From Candidatus Berkelbacteria bacterium RIFOXYA2_FULL_43_10 (GTDB lineage: Bacteria > Patescibacteriota > UBA1384 > XYA2-FULL-43-10), in the NCBI GenBank assembly GCA_001776195.1, contig MEZY01000038.1, forward strand, positions 4,568-51,565: a stretch of 46,998 nt of DNA. Reading direction: 5' to 3'. Shown here piece after piece: positions 30,498 through 38,357 of the stretch. Both the position numbers and the translations under genes were made by a program. The notes beneath the pieces are model-generated. The model had not been told where the DNA came from. It did not search any database and saw nothing but the letters and a program-made list of their open reading frames with translations. The first letter of the stretch is position 1. Each line of letters starts with the position of its first letter.

Positions 30498-33400
30498 ATG
30501 AACTTTCGTAAAGTTGATCCAAAATTGGACTTGCCCAGAGTTGAGGAGAAAATCCTCAAGTTTTGGGATGAGAATAAAATATTTGAGAAGTCATTAGAGA
30601 ATCGAAAAGATTCCTCGCTTTATGTTTTTTATGATGGCCCGCCTTTCGCGACCGGTACGCCCCACTACGGCCATATTGTTCCCTCACTGATGAAGGATGT
30701 TATACCGCGCTATTTTACGATGAAGGGCAGATTAGTTGAGCGTAAATGGGGTTGGGATTGTCATGGACTACCGATCGAGAATATCGCTGAAAAAGAATTG
30801 GGTATTAAAAGCAAAAAACAGATTGAGGAGATGGGAGTTGCTAAATTCAATGAATTTTGCCGCTCAAAAGTTTTGGGCTATGTTACAGAATGGAAAAAGG
30901 TAATCCGTCGTCTCGGGCGCTGGGTTGATATGGAGAATGCCTACAAGACAATGGACCTTCCGTTCATGGAATCAGTTTGGTGGACCTTCAAACAGCTCTA
31001 CGACAAGGGATTGATTTATGAAGGTTACCGATCGATGCATGTTTGCCCGCGATGTGAAACGACTCTCTCGCAGTCCGAAGTCGCCGAGGGGTACAAAGAT
31101 ATTAAGGATCTTTCGGTGGTTGTCAAATTCAAAATTGATGACCCAGTAGTTTTTCCTGACACATATTTTCTTGCATGGACGACCACACCTTGGACATTGT
31201 TAGGCAATGCTGCTTTGGCACTTAGCACCGATATCACTTACGCAAAGGTTAAAATCAAAGGAAGAAAAGAGGTTTATATATTAGCGAAGGATCGCATAGA
31301 TAATGTGTTCAAAAATAAGGATTATGAAATAGTTGCCGATGTGTCAGCTCAAACGCTTGTTTCAACAAGTTATGTCCCTCTGTTTGATTTTGTGAAAAAG
31401 GATAACGCTATAAAAAACTATGACAACGGATGGAAAGCTGTGCCTGCCAACTTTGTAACTTCAGATGATGGTACCGGTGTTGTTCACATTGCTCCTGCAT
31501 TTGGTGAAGATGATCTGAATTTGGGGAAAGAAATGGATTTACCGTTTATCCAGCATGTTGGCATGGATGGAATTATCAAGTCTGGCTATGGAGAATTATC
31601 TGGGTTATCCGTCAAGCCGGCAGATGATGTTCAGGCGACGGATGTAGCGATTATTAAATATTTGGACAGTAAGGATTTATTATTTGATAAGGCACAATAC
31701 GAGCATTCTTATCCTCATTGCTGGCGTTGCGAAGCTCCGCTCATCAATTACGCCACGTCGTCGTGGTTTGTTGCTGTAGAAAAAGTAAAAGATGAGGTGA
31801 TAGGGTTGGCAAAAGAGATTAATTGGACGCCGAAACATATAAAGGCGGGGCGATTCGGGATGTGGCTTGAGGGCGCGAGGGATTGGTCAATTTCCCGCCA
31901 GCGATATTGGGCATCGGTCCTTCCCATCTGGCGATGTGGTGGCGAAGCCGAGCTAAAAGCTAAAAGCGCAAAGCTAAAATCGATAACTGATAATTCAAAA
32001 CTTTGTAAAAATATTAAAGTAGTCGGATCAGTGAAGGAATTGGAAGAACTGTCCGGACAGAAAGTTACCGATCTTCACAAACATATAGTTGACGAGATCA
32101 CTTTCAAGTGTGAAAAGTGTGATGGCGAGATGAGGCGGATCCCGGATGTACTCGACACATGGTTTGATTCCGGTTCGATGCCCTATGCCCAAAAACATTA
32201 TCCCTTTGAAAATAAGGAAAAATTTGAGAGTAATTTTCCAGCTGAATTTATTGCTGAAGGAGTTGACCAGACCAGGTGCTGGTTTTATTATTTGCATATA
32301 ATATCGACGGCGATAATGCGGAAACCGGCATATAATAATGTCATCGCTAACGGCATCGTACTGGCCGAAGACGGCAAAAAGATGTCGAAACGACTTAAAA
32401 ATTATCCCGATCCGATGGAAGTTTTTGAAAAATATGGTGCCGATATTTTGCGACTTTATCTTTTATCCTCGCCGGTAATGCTGGCGGAGAATTTGAGCTT
32501 AAAGGAATCGGAACTTACAGAATTACAGCGAGGATTTTTCCGTATGCTTTGGAATTCGTATTACTTCTTCATACTTTACACGACGCTGGATAATTGGAAT
32601 CCGGAAGCAGGAAAGAAAATTTCTGATAATATATTAGATCGTTGGATTGTCGCTAAGGTTGAGAAATTGAATTTGGAAGTTGAGATAAATTTGAAGAATT
32701 ACAATCTTCCCGGTGCCACAAGATTATTCCCGATTTTTGTCGACGAACTTTCCAACTGGTATTTGCGCAGAAGCAGAAGAAGATTTTGGAAGTCAGAAAG
32801 CGATAAAGACAAGAATTGTGCTTACGAAACTATGTATTTTGTTCTTCTGAAACTAGTAAAACTTTTTGCCCCGTTTCTACCTTTTATTGCGGAAGAGATG
32901 TACAAAAATTTGACCGGAGAGGAATCGGTACATCTGGCTGATTTTCCGGAAGCCGATGAAAAATTAATCGATCATAAAATTATCGAGTCAATGGATCGAA
33001 CAAGAAAACTGGTTGAATCCGGACTTAGTTTGCGAGCCGCATCAGGAATTAAAGTTCGACAACCGCTACAAATATTTAAATATCTTGGTGAGGAATTACC
33101 TAAAGATTTTGAGAGGATATTATCCGAAGAGCTGAATGTTAAAGAGATAGCATCGTTAAAAAAAATTGAGACAACAGAAATCGGTGAGACGAAGTTTCGC
33201 GATGTTTGGTTCGATTTCAAGATTACACCTCAGCTTCGAAGCGAAGGTTTGGCTAGAGAGGTTGTAAGGGCGATTCAGGGTCTTAGAAAAGAGACTGGGC
33301 TTCAGGTTGAAGATCGAATACGAATTAGATATCAGACAAATGAGAATGAAATCGGGAGTGCTATTAGAAATAATCAAGAATATATTGCCAAAGAGACGCT

Positions 33401-33500
33401 AGCCAAAGAGATCAAAAAAATCGATTCAGATATTGCTCAATCAAATAAAATCGAAATCGAGGGGAAGGTCGTAGATATCGAGATAATTCGGGTATCATAG
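30498..33500 (+). CDS. ileS: isoleucyl-tRNA synthetase, eukaryal/archaeal type
   Basis: A 1000-residue class Ia synthetase. HYGH (residues ~55-58) and KMSKR (~628-632) are the catalytic signatures; GWDCHGLPIE and WTTTPWTLLGN mark the editing domain. The ARDWSISRQRYWASVLPIW and CEKCDGEMRRIPDVLDTWFDSG stretch fits the IleRS2 (eukaryal/archaeal-like) type. Between the first cysteine (WRCGGE) and the next (KLCKNI) a ~20-residue Lys/Ala-rich insertion (residues ~484-502) is encoded by DNA resembling intergenic repeats. RodA starts two bases after the stop. Confidence 0.96.
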   Translation: MNFRKVDPKLDLPRVEEKILKFWDENKIFEKSLENRKDSSLYVFYDGPPFATGTPHYGHIVPSLMKDVIPRYFTMKGRLVERKWGWDCHGLPIENIAEKELGIKSKKQIEEMGVAKFNEFCRSKVLGYVTEWKKVIRRLGRWVDMENAYKTMDLPFMESVWWTFKQLYDKGLIYEGYRSMHVCPRCETTLSQSEVAEGYKDIKDLSVVVKFKIDDPVVFPDTYFLAWTTTPWTLLGNAALALSTDITYAKVKIKGRKEVYILAKDRIDNVFKNKDYEIVADVSAQTLVSTSYVPLFDFVKKDNAIKNYDNGWKAVPANFVTSDDGTGVVHIAPAFGEDDLNLGKEMDLPFIQHVGMDGIIKSGYGELSGLSVKPADDVQATDVAIIKYLDSKDLLFDKAQYEHSYPHCWRCEAPLINYATSSWFVAVEKVKDEVIGLAKEINWTPKHIKAGRFGMWLEGARDWSISRQRYWASVLPIWRCGGEAELKAKSAKLKSITDNSKLCKNIKVVGSVKELEELSGQKVTDLHKHIVDEITFKCEKCDGEMRRIPDVLDTWFDSGSMPYAQKHYPFENKEKFESNFPAEFIAEGVDQTRCWFYYLHIISTAIMRKPAYNNVIANGIVLAEDGKKMSKRLKNYPDPMEVFEKYGADILRLYLLSSPVMLAENLSLKESELTELQRGFFRMLWNSYYFFILYTTLDNWNPEAGKKISDNILDRWIVAKVEKLNLEVEINLKNYNLPGATRLFPIFVDELSNWYLRRSRRRFWKSESDKDKNCAYETMYFVLLKLVKLFAPFLPFIAEEMYKNLTGEESVHLADFPEADEKLIDHKIIESMDRTRKLVESGLSLRAASGIKVRQPLQIFKYLGEELPKDFERILSEELNVKEIASLKKIETTEIGETKFRDVWFDFKITPQLRSEGLAREVVRAIQGLRKETGLQVEDRIRIRYQTNENEIGSAIRNNQEYIAKETLAKEIKKIDSDIAQSNKIEIEGKVVDIEIIRVS
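31942..32004 (+). repeat. intergenic-type repeat in frame inside ileS
   Basis: AGCTAAAAGCTAAAAGCGCA, AAGCTAAAATC and GATAACTGATAATTC follow each other inside the coding frame. The units match the AGCTAAAAG/GCTAACAG family found between genes at 9552, 13304 and 22261. The reading frame is kept and the product gains ELKAKSAKLKSITDNSK. Confidence 0.7.
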
Positions 33501-33501
33501 A

Positions 33502-34617
33502 ATGGGTAATAAGATAAAAATATTCGATTTTACCCTCTTTATCGTCCCTTTGATTATTACTGCTTTAAGTATTGCTCTAATATACAGTTTGGTATTTTCC
33601 GGCGATGATGTGAACTTGGCTCTGCGCCAAGGAATTTTTGCCGCTGGTAGTATCGCGATTGCGGTTGCAATCTCATTTTCTGATTACAGGGCTCTTAGAG
33701 GTTTGTGGTGGGTATTCTATCTTCTCTCTCTCTTACTTTTGCTCTATGTCGATCTTTTCGGTCACGTCTCGGGCGGAGCGATGCGCTGGATAGATTTGGG
33801 TTTTTTCCAGCTTCAGCCTTCGGAAATAGCCAAGGTTGGAGTATACATTATGCTCTCAAGTTTTTTGTGCGGTAAGATCGGAGCGATGAGGATAAAAGAT
33901 TACATTGTATCGATTATTTTGACCGCGATTCCATTTATTCTAATTCTGAAAGAGCCAGATCTTGGCACAGCTTTGGTAGTAATATTTATCTATATTGTTA
34001 TGATTTTAGCCTCGAAACCAAACCTCAAACAGACAATCGCTATTTCGGCGACGATACTAATTCTAGCTGGTACCTTTCTCCTTTCCGTATTCAATGTGGG
34101 GGTCTTCGGACGCATACTTAAGGATTATCAAAGAAGCAGAGTATTCACATTTATCGATCCGGGGAGAGACCCCTATGACCAAGGTTATAATGTGCGCCAA
34201 GCGCAGATTGCTGTCGGATCAGGTGGGATTTTCGGCAAAGGTTTGGGCCGCGGTTCTCAAAGCCAGCTTGAGTTTTTGCCCAAACCTCATACAGATTTTA
34301 TTTTCGCAGGAGCAGGGGAGGCATTGGGATTTTTCGGTTCATCATTCCTGATACTTCTCTATCTCTATTTGATTTATCGAGTTCTCACCATTTCGACGCT
34401 GGCCAAAGACACTTTCGGATCTCTGCTCGCGATCGGTGTTGCGGCAATGCTCTTTTTCCAAACAGTAGTTAATATTGGGATGAACTTGGGTCTTATGCCG
34501 GTTACGGGAATCCCTCTGCCACTTCTCTCTTACGGCGGAAGCTCATTGCTTGTGACCTACTTTTCTCTCGGAGTTGTCCAGAGCATTTTCATTAGACATA
34601 GAAAAATAAATTTCTAG
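33502..34617 (+). CDS. rodA: peptidoglycan glycosyltransferase RodA/FtsW (SEDS family)
   Basis: A 371-residue SEDS polytopic membrane protein with about ten membrane segments. Conserved motifs: GGAMRWIDLGFFQLQPSEIAK (residues ~91-111), LILKEPDLGTALV (~148-160) with the catalytic-type aspartate in EPDLG, DPYDQGYNVRQAQIAVGSGG (~223-242), HTDFIFAGAGEALGF, and GIPLPLLSYGGSSLL near the C-terminus. It polymerises lipid II in cell elongation; length is nearer RodA than FtsW. The start lies two bases after the ileS stop. No partner class B PBP gene is adjacent. Confidence 0.95.
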   Translation: MGNKIKIFDFTLFIVPLIITALSIALIYSLVFSGDDVNLALRQGIFAAGSIAIAVAISFSDYRALRGLWWVFYLLSLLLLLYVDLFGHVSGGAMRWIDLGFFQLQPSEIAKVGVYIMLSSFLCGKIGAMRIKDYIVSIILTAIPFILILKEPDLGTALVVIFIYIVMILASKPNLKQTIAISATILILAGTFLLSVFNVGVFGRILKDYQRSRVFTFIDPGRDPYDQGYNVRQAQIAVGSGGIFGKGLGRGSQSQLEFLPKPHTDFIFAGAGEALGFFGSSFLILLYLYLIYRVLTISTLAKDTFGSLLAIGVAAMLFFQTVVNIGMNLGLMPVTGIPLPLLSYGGSSLLVTYFSLGVVQSIFIRHRKINF

Positions 34618-34660
34618 GTAACAGAATCTGCGCACAAAGGACAATTTGCAGAGTAAAAAC

Positions 34661-34688
34661 TTGACTATTATTTTTCGTTAGATAATAT
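34661..34688 (+). promoter_or_regulatory. promoter before the 34736 gene
   Basis: TTGACT (34661-34666) and TAATAT (34683-34688), 16-bp spacer, about 47 bases before the ATG. Confidence 0.6.
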
Positions 34689-34735
34689 TAAAGGTGATAT
34701 TAATAACAACAATAAATGATTAGGAAGGAGAAATT

Positions 34736-35272
34736 ATGGCAAATGAATTAGAAGGTGGATTTAAATCCCCAGAGGAAAGGGAAGCCGCCAGACAATTCAA
34801 GGGGAAAGTAATGGATGTTGATCTGGCGCGTGACATAGCCAAGGCCGAAGCACCTGGACGTCAACGAGCTCAAGACATAAGAGAGGGTGGAGAACTCAGC
34901 CCAGAATTGGCAGAAATGGTTGCGAGAAGGCACGAAAGAGCTGCTGTTCAAATGGGTGAAGATGTGGAAAAAGGACCGGAGGGAATTGAGCGAGAGGCTG
35001 ATTCCGTGATAGAAAAAATCTCTCGATTATCCGGTTTGCACTATGTTTTTTTGGCTGAAAGTAGCCCGGGAACAGTAACAAAAATCAAAGAAAAACTTGG
35101 GGTTGATGTCGGAAAGCCTGTTCTAAGAACGAAAAAAGGCGATACAAGTATCTCGGTATACAGCACGAATATTCCGGGGAAATACTTTGTTAACAAACAC
35201 CATCCTGGTTTCGGGCTGGAGCAGTATATATACAACTTGGCCTCCCCGGAGCAGATTGAGGAGACGAGCTAA
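34736..35272 (+). CDS. hypothetical soluble protein
   Basis: A 178-residue protein I do not recognise. The first ~110 residues are charged and helical (EEREAARQFKGKVMDVDLAR, EMVARRHERAAVQMGEDVEK), low in aromatics; the last ~65 are a small alpha/beta region with strand-like ISVYSTNIPGKYFVN. No signal or membrane segment. The base composition is like the neighbours, so it is not one of the GC-rich cassettes. It has a promoter at 34661, an AGGAAGGAG ribosome-binding site seven bases before the ATG, and no operon partner. Confidence 0.75.
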   Translation: MANELEGGFKSPEEREAARQFKGKVMDVDLARDIAKAEAPGRQRAQDIREGGELSPELAEMVARRHERAAVQMGEDVEKGPEGIEREADSVIEKISRLSGLHYVFLAESSPGTVTKIKEKLGVDVGKPVLRTKKGDTSISVYSTNIPGKYFVNKHHPGFGLEQYIYNLASPEQIEETS

Positions 35273-35421
35273 ATCTGGCATAGTGTACTAAATTCTGGCG
35301 CTTTATGTCATTTGTTCTAATGTGGCGCCGATTTTGTAATTGAGGCGACAGAGATTATTTTCGCACCCGTACAACCGTGAATCCGATAATTAGTTTAGAG
35401 CCAACAATAGCCTTTCTCTTG

Positions 35422-35474
35422 TGTCATCCTGAACTCGATTCAGGATCCAGATTCTGAAATGAATTCAGAATGAC
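35422..35474. repeat. GTCATCCTGAAC-type dispersed repeat
   Basis: GTCATCCTGAACTCGATTCA at the left faces TGAATTCAGAATGAC at the right. The rest of 35273-35514 holds GGCGC/GCGCC at 35299-35337 and no gene. Confidence 0.7.
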
Positions 35475-35514
35475 GTAAGTAGGCACGGGTTGTTGGGTTC
35501 ACGGAATCAAACGG

Positions 35515-35543
35515 TTGACATAACTGTCGGACTATGCTATAAT
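35515..35543 (+). promoter_or_regulatory. consensus sigma-70 promoter of GC-rich cassette 5
   Basis: TTGACA (35515-35520) and TATAAT (35538-35543), 17-bp spacer, with TGC before the -10. Confidence 0.92.
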
Positions 35544-35564
35544 GTAGGTATCGATCATAACTGA

Positions 35565-35598
35565 CCTCGGAAAACGCCTGATTCGTCAGGTTCCGAGG
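35565..35598 (+). promoter_or_regulatory. structured leader hairpin of GC-rich cassette 5
   Basis: CCTCGGAA (35565-35572) pairs with TTCCGAGG (35591-35598); inside it CCTGA pairs with TCAGG around a TTCG tetraloop, leaving a one-sided four-base bulge (AACG). It lies between the promoter and the ribosome-binding site, about 25 bases before the ATG. Confidence 0.8.
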
Positions 35599-35622
35599 CA
35601 GTGAGAAGGTGAGGGTAGAAGA

Positions 35623-36156
35623 ATGTCTACGAGGATGATCATCGCCGCCGCCGTGGTTGTGGTCGTGTCGCAGGGGGTGCTGTTCATCTGTTGCTCCCCC
35701 CTCGACACCCTGGATGCATCAGGGATTTACTTGTGTAGCCATGGGCATCCTCCCATGGAGTATCCTCCGACCAGGGATGCAGTCGCCGCGACGAGGGCGG
35801 CGAAAGAGGACCACAAGCAGGCTGTCGCTCGAGCCTGCGTCCAGAGGGCGATCCGGAACGGCGCGCAAAGCGTCGCCATCTTTCCGGACAAGCCGGTCAA
35901 GTCGGCGAAAGAGTTCGGGATCCTGTGCGCGAAGTACAGGAACATCGAACTCGATCGGGCGAAGGTCATCGGGGGTCCGGCCCCCGGGAAGGTGACCTTT
36001 GCCGTGGAGGTTATGGGGGATGACGAATGGGGGCAGCTATGCTACCTCGCGAACGCGGTCGTCGCATATTGCGAGGCCGCTGACGAGGCGAGGCTAATTG
36101 GCTTCGCCCCCCCGATGATCCCCAACGACCTGTTGGGGTTCCTCCTCGAGAACTGA
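35623..36156 (+). CDS. GC-rich cassette 5: exported or membrane-anchored protein of unknown function
   Basis: A 177-residue protein I do not recognise. It has an N-terminal hydrophobic segment (MIIAAAVVVVVSQGVLFICC, residues ~5-24) that may be a signal anchor; the cysteine pair at its end resembles but does not match a standard lipobox. The rest is a soluble alpha/beta domain (ARACVQRAIRNGAQSVAIFP, KVTFAVEVMGDDEWGQL) with two conserved-looking cysteines. GAAGGTGAGGG precedes the ATG. Codon use is strongly GC-biased. The unit has a full-consensus promoter, a stable leader hairpin and its own terminator. Confidence 0.7.
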   Translation: MSTRMIIAAAVVVVVSQGVLFICCSPLDTLDASGIYLCSHGHPPMEYPPTRDAVAATRAAKEDHKQAVARACVQRAIRNGAQSVAIFPDKPVKSAKEFGILCAKYRNIELDRAKVIGGPAPGKVTFAVEVMGDDEWGQLCYLANAVVAYCEAADEARLIGFAPPMIPNDLLGFLLEN

Positions 36157-36164
36157 ATCGTCGT

Positions 36165-36190
36165 CCCGCCGTGCAGAGATGCGCGGCGGG
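36165..36190 (+). terminator. hairpin terminator of GC-rich cassette 5
   Basis: CCCGCCGTGC pairs with GCGCGGCGGG (one G-T wobble) around AGAGAT; followed by GCGAGCTGTATTT. It lies eight bases after the stop codon. Confidence 0.8.
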
Positions 36191-36233
36191 GCGAGCTGTA
36201 TTTAGCGGAAACCATAGAGATTGTTTTGGCATA

Positions 36234-36262
36234 TTGACAAGATTGCGATATTAGAATAAACT
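36234..36262 (+). promoter_or_regulatory. rplU: promoter before rplU
   Basis: TTGACA (36234-36239) and TAAACT (36257-36262), 17-bp spacer. Transcription would begin near 36269, ~85 bases before the rplU ATG. Confidence 0.65.
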
Positions 36263-36275
36263 ATAAGTATATAGA

Positions 36276-36293
36276 AGACCGCCGGTCTTTTTT
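36276..36293 (+). terminator. promoter-proximal terminator-like hairpin before rplU
   Basis: AGACC, loop GCC, GGTCT, followed directly by a run of T. It is placed a few bases after the predicted transcription start, so it is either an attenuator of rplU or a back-up terminator for cassette 5. Confidence 0.6.
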
Positions 36294-36352
36294 AGATTAG
36301 AGTTAACATAATAACTGCTCCTGAAGTTGTTAGATAAGTTCTTGGAGAAAAT

Positions 36353-36667
36353 ATGTTTGCCGTGTTCGAATACAATAAAGTTCAATTCAAAGCAAGCGAA
36401 GGCACAGAGCTACAAATGCCGAAAATCGTTTCCGATAAGAAAACGATAGTTTTTGAAGATGTTTTGCTTGTAAGCGATGATAAGAAGTGCGAAATCGGCA
36501 CACCGTATGTAAAAGGTGCTAAAGTGGAAGCAGATATTTTGGGAGAAGAAAGAACCGAAAAAATTAGGGTATTTAAATTTAAAGCCAAGAAAAGATACAA
36601 ACGAACAGCCGGACACAGAGATGAAAAAACCAGAGTATTGATTAAAAAAATTCAATTTGCAAATTAA
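36353..36667 (+). CDS. rplU: 50S ribosomal protein bL21
   Basis: A 104-residue L21. The C-terminal half is typical (VFKFKAKKRYKRTAGHRDEK followed by TRVLIKKI). The N-terminal motif that is usually xxTGGKQYxV reads FEYNKVQFKASEGTELQM, a divergent form. The TTGGAG ribosome-binding site lies six bases before the ATG. In this genome it heads the secE-nusG-rplK run rather than the usual L21-L27 operon; no rpmA is seen nearby. Confidence 0.9.
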   Translation: MFAVFEYNKVQFKASEGTELQMPKIVSDKKTIVFEDVLLVSDDKKCEIGTPYVKGAKVEADILGEERTEKIRVFKFKAKKRYKRTAGHRDEKTRVLIKKIQFAN

Positions 36668-36668
36668 T

Positions 36669-36866
36669 ATGAAAAAGATTGCACCGATACAATATTTCAT
36701 AGATATTTGGGGGGAGCTTAAAAAAGTAAGCTGGCCCACGAGAGCCGATGTTGTCAAACATACTGTTATAGTCATTGTTTCATCAATTATTGCGATGGCA
36801 GTAGTGGCTGCAGCCGATTTCGGATTATCTAAAGCGATTGAATATATTATATCCTTTAACCAATAA
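36669..36866 (+). CDS. secE: preprotein translocase subunit SecE
   Basis: A 65-residue SecE with the conserved amphipathic WGELKKVSWPTRADVVKHT (residues ~14-32) and a single C-terminal membrane segment (VIVIVSSIIAMAVVAAADF). It clamps SecY in the translocon. The ATG at 36669 is used rather than a TTG at 36657; the gene begins one base after the rplU stop and nusG begins three bases after its stop. Confidence 0.96.
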   Translation: MKKIAPIQYFIDIWGELKKVSWPTRADVVKHTVIVIVSSIIAMAVVAAADFGLSKAIEYIISFNQ

Positions 36867-36869
36867 ACT

Positions 36870-37511
36870 ATGGGACAAAAAGAAGAAAAAAAACAACCGG
36901 ATGAAGTGATCGAGGCTAATATTTTTGATCAAGAGAGCCGAGGTGATGAAGAGCCAACCAATCACTTTTTGACCACAAAACAATCTGGAGAGAGAAACTG
37001 GTATGTTATACACACCTACTCGGGTTACGAGGACCAAGTCTCCGATTCCCTCAAACAGAGGATCGAATCGCTTCATATGCAAGAAAAGGTTTTTGATGTG
37101 ATAGTGCCGAAAGAGAAGCAGATAGAGATCAAAAACGGAAAAAGAAAGACTGTCGCAAAGAGAATTTTCCCGGGATATGTATTGGTTGATATGATAGTTA
37201 CCGATGACTCTTGGTATGTGGTCAGAAATACTCCGAATGTTACCGGGTTTATCGGGTTCGGGGTAAGGCCGACTCCGATGTCGAAAGAGGAGATAAATCG
37301 AATAAAGAAAAGAATGGGTGTTGAGGAACCGAAGTACAAAGTTGATTTCAGTATCGATGAATTGGTAAGAATCACAGACGGAGCGCTCAAAGGTTTTGAA
37401 GGCAAGGTTGAAGATATAAATGAGGACAGAGGTACGGTCAAAGTATTGGTGAATATGTTCGGCCGTGAAACCCCGGTAAACCTGGATTTCTTGCAAGTAA
37501 AGAAAGTCTAA
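36870..37511 (+). CDS. nusG: transcription termination/antitermination factor NusG
   Basis: A 213-residue NusG. An acidic N-terminal extension (~40 residues) precedes the NGN domain, which starts at NWYVIHTYSGYEDQV and includes FPGYVLVDMIVTDDSWYVVR; the KOW motif is in DELVRITDGALKGFEGKVED near residue 160. It binds RNA polymerase and couples it to Rho or the ribosome. It follows secE immediately, in the conserved order. Confidence 0.97.
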   Translation: MGQKEEKKQPDEVIEANIFDQESRGDEEPTNHFLTTKQSGERNWYVIHTYSGYEDQVSDSLKQRIESLHMQEKVFDVIVPKEKQIEIKNGKRKTVAKRIFPGYVLVDMIVTDDSWYVVRNTPNVTGFIGFGVRPTPMSKEEINRIKKRMGVEEPKYKVDFSIDELVRITDGALKGFEGKVEDINEDRGTVKVLVNMFGRETPVNLDFLQVKKV

Positions 37512-37562
37512 ACACACACAGAATTATTACACAGTCCGCCTGCTGGCGGAGGGCACAGAAGC
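37512..37562 (+). repeat. stop-associated ACACACACAG repeat with inserted GC palindrome (after nusG)
   Basis: ACACACACAGAATTATTACACAG is interrupted by TCCGCCTGCTGGCGGA at about 37534-37550 and resumes as GGGCACAGAAG. The GC palindrome therefore appears inserted into the older repeat. Confidence 0.7.
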
Positions 37563-37636
37563 AGATTAGTTGCATTATTTACGATCAGCGCTAATCAGTG
37601 GACAAGATCAGGGGTAGTGTGATCAATAGGAGTATT

Positions 37637-38062
37637 ATGGCTAAGGAAATAAAAACTATAGTAAAATTGCAATGTCCGGCGGGGAAGGCAAATCCTGCCC
37701 CTCCGGTAGGGCCTGCTTTGGGCCAGCATGGTGTAAATATCATGGAGTTTTGCCAGTCTTTTAACGAGCAGACAAAAACTTTTGGTGATACCACGATACC
37801 GGTAGAAATTACAGTTTATGAGGATCGATCTATCTCATTCATTCTAAAACAACCACCAGTTGCCGTTTTGATAAAAAAGGCACTCAAACTGGAAAAGGGA
37901 GCAGAGAACTCGAAAAGAGATAAGGTTGGGAAACTTACAAAAGCACAGCTTCGAGAGATTGCAAAGATAAAAATGCCGGATCTGAATGCCAACGACGAAG
38001 AAATGGCGATGAGAGTTATCGCCGGTACGGCTAGGAGTATGGGAGTAGAAATCGAAAAGTGA
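37637..38062 (+). CDS. rplK: 50S ribosomal protein uL11
   Basis: A 141-residue L11, the standard length, with [20 protein letters not shown] (residues ~16-35) and the C-terminal rRNA-binding [11 protein letters not shown]. It forms the GTPase-associated region of the ribosome. AGGAG precedes the ATG; an upstream in-frame start at 37598 is ignored. The usual next gene, rplA (L1), is not present: a repeat, a terminator and then mfd follow. Confidence 0.97.
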   Translation: MAKEIKTIVKLQCPAGKANPAPPVGPALGQHGVNIMEFCQSFNEQTKTFGDTTIPVEITVYEDRSISFILKQPPVAVLIKKALKLEKGAENSKRDKVGKLTKAQLREIAKIKMPDLNANDEEMAMRVIAGTARSMGVEIEK

Positions 38063-38130
38063 CACACACATCAACCACACTGATTTAACACACGCCTGTC
38101 TGCCGCAGGCAGGGATAGAGCACGGAAAAT
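38063..38130 (+). repeat. stop-associated ACACACACA repeat with GC palindrome (after rplK)
   Basis: ACACACACATC, ACCACACTGATTTAACACAC and GAGCACGG units follow the stop codon; CGCCTGTCTGCCGCAGGCAGG interrupts them at about 38093-38113. Confidence 0.65.
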
Positions 38131-38197
38131 AATACAAATCAATTTAGAAGACGAAGAATTGTGTACGCAAAGAACAAAGATATAACCGAAATAAATA

Positions 38198-38224
38198 AAC
38201 CTCCGGCAAATCGCGGAGGTTTTT
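38198..38224 (+). terminator. intrinsic terminator after rplK
   Basis: AACCTCCG (38198-38205) pairs with CGGAGGTT (38214-38221), followed by TTTTG. A standard terminator for the rplU-secE-nusG-rplK run. Confidence 0.85.
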
Positions 38225-38321
38225 GTCTGATAAGTGCTACCTGAGTCCGTCCACCCCCGAAGGGGGCGGATAGACCGCCTAAGGAGGGGCAAAGGCATTT
38301 CAGATAGCACCCATCAGACAA
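38223..38321. repeat. 99-bp inverted-repeat element next to the rplK terminator
   Basis: TTGTCTGATAAGTGCTACCTGA at the left end is matched at 19 of 22 positions by the reverse complement of the right end (TCAGATAGCACCCATCAGACAA). The interior is GC-rich with CCACCCCCGAAGGGGGCGG. It is non-coding and MITE-like in layout. Confidence 0.6.
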
Positions 38322-38357
38322 TTAATATTACCCTATCATACTTCGATAGATCTTTCA

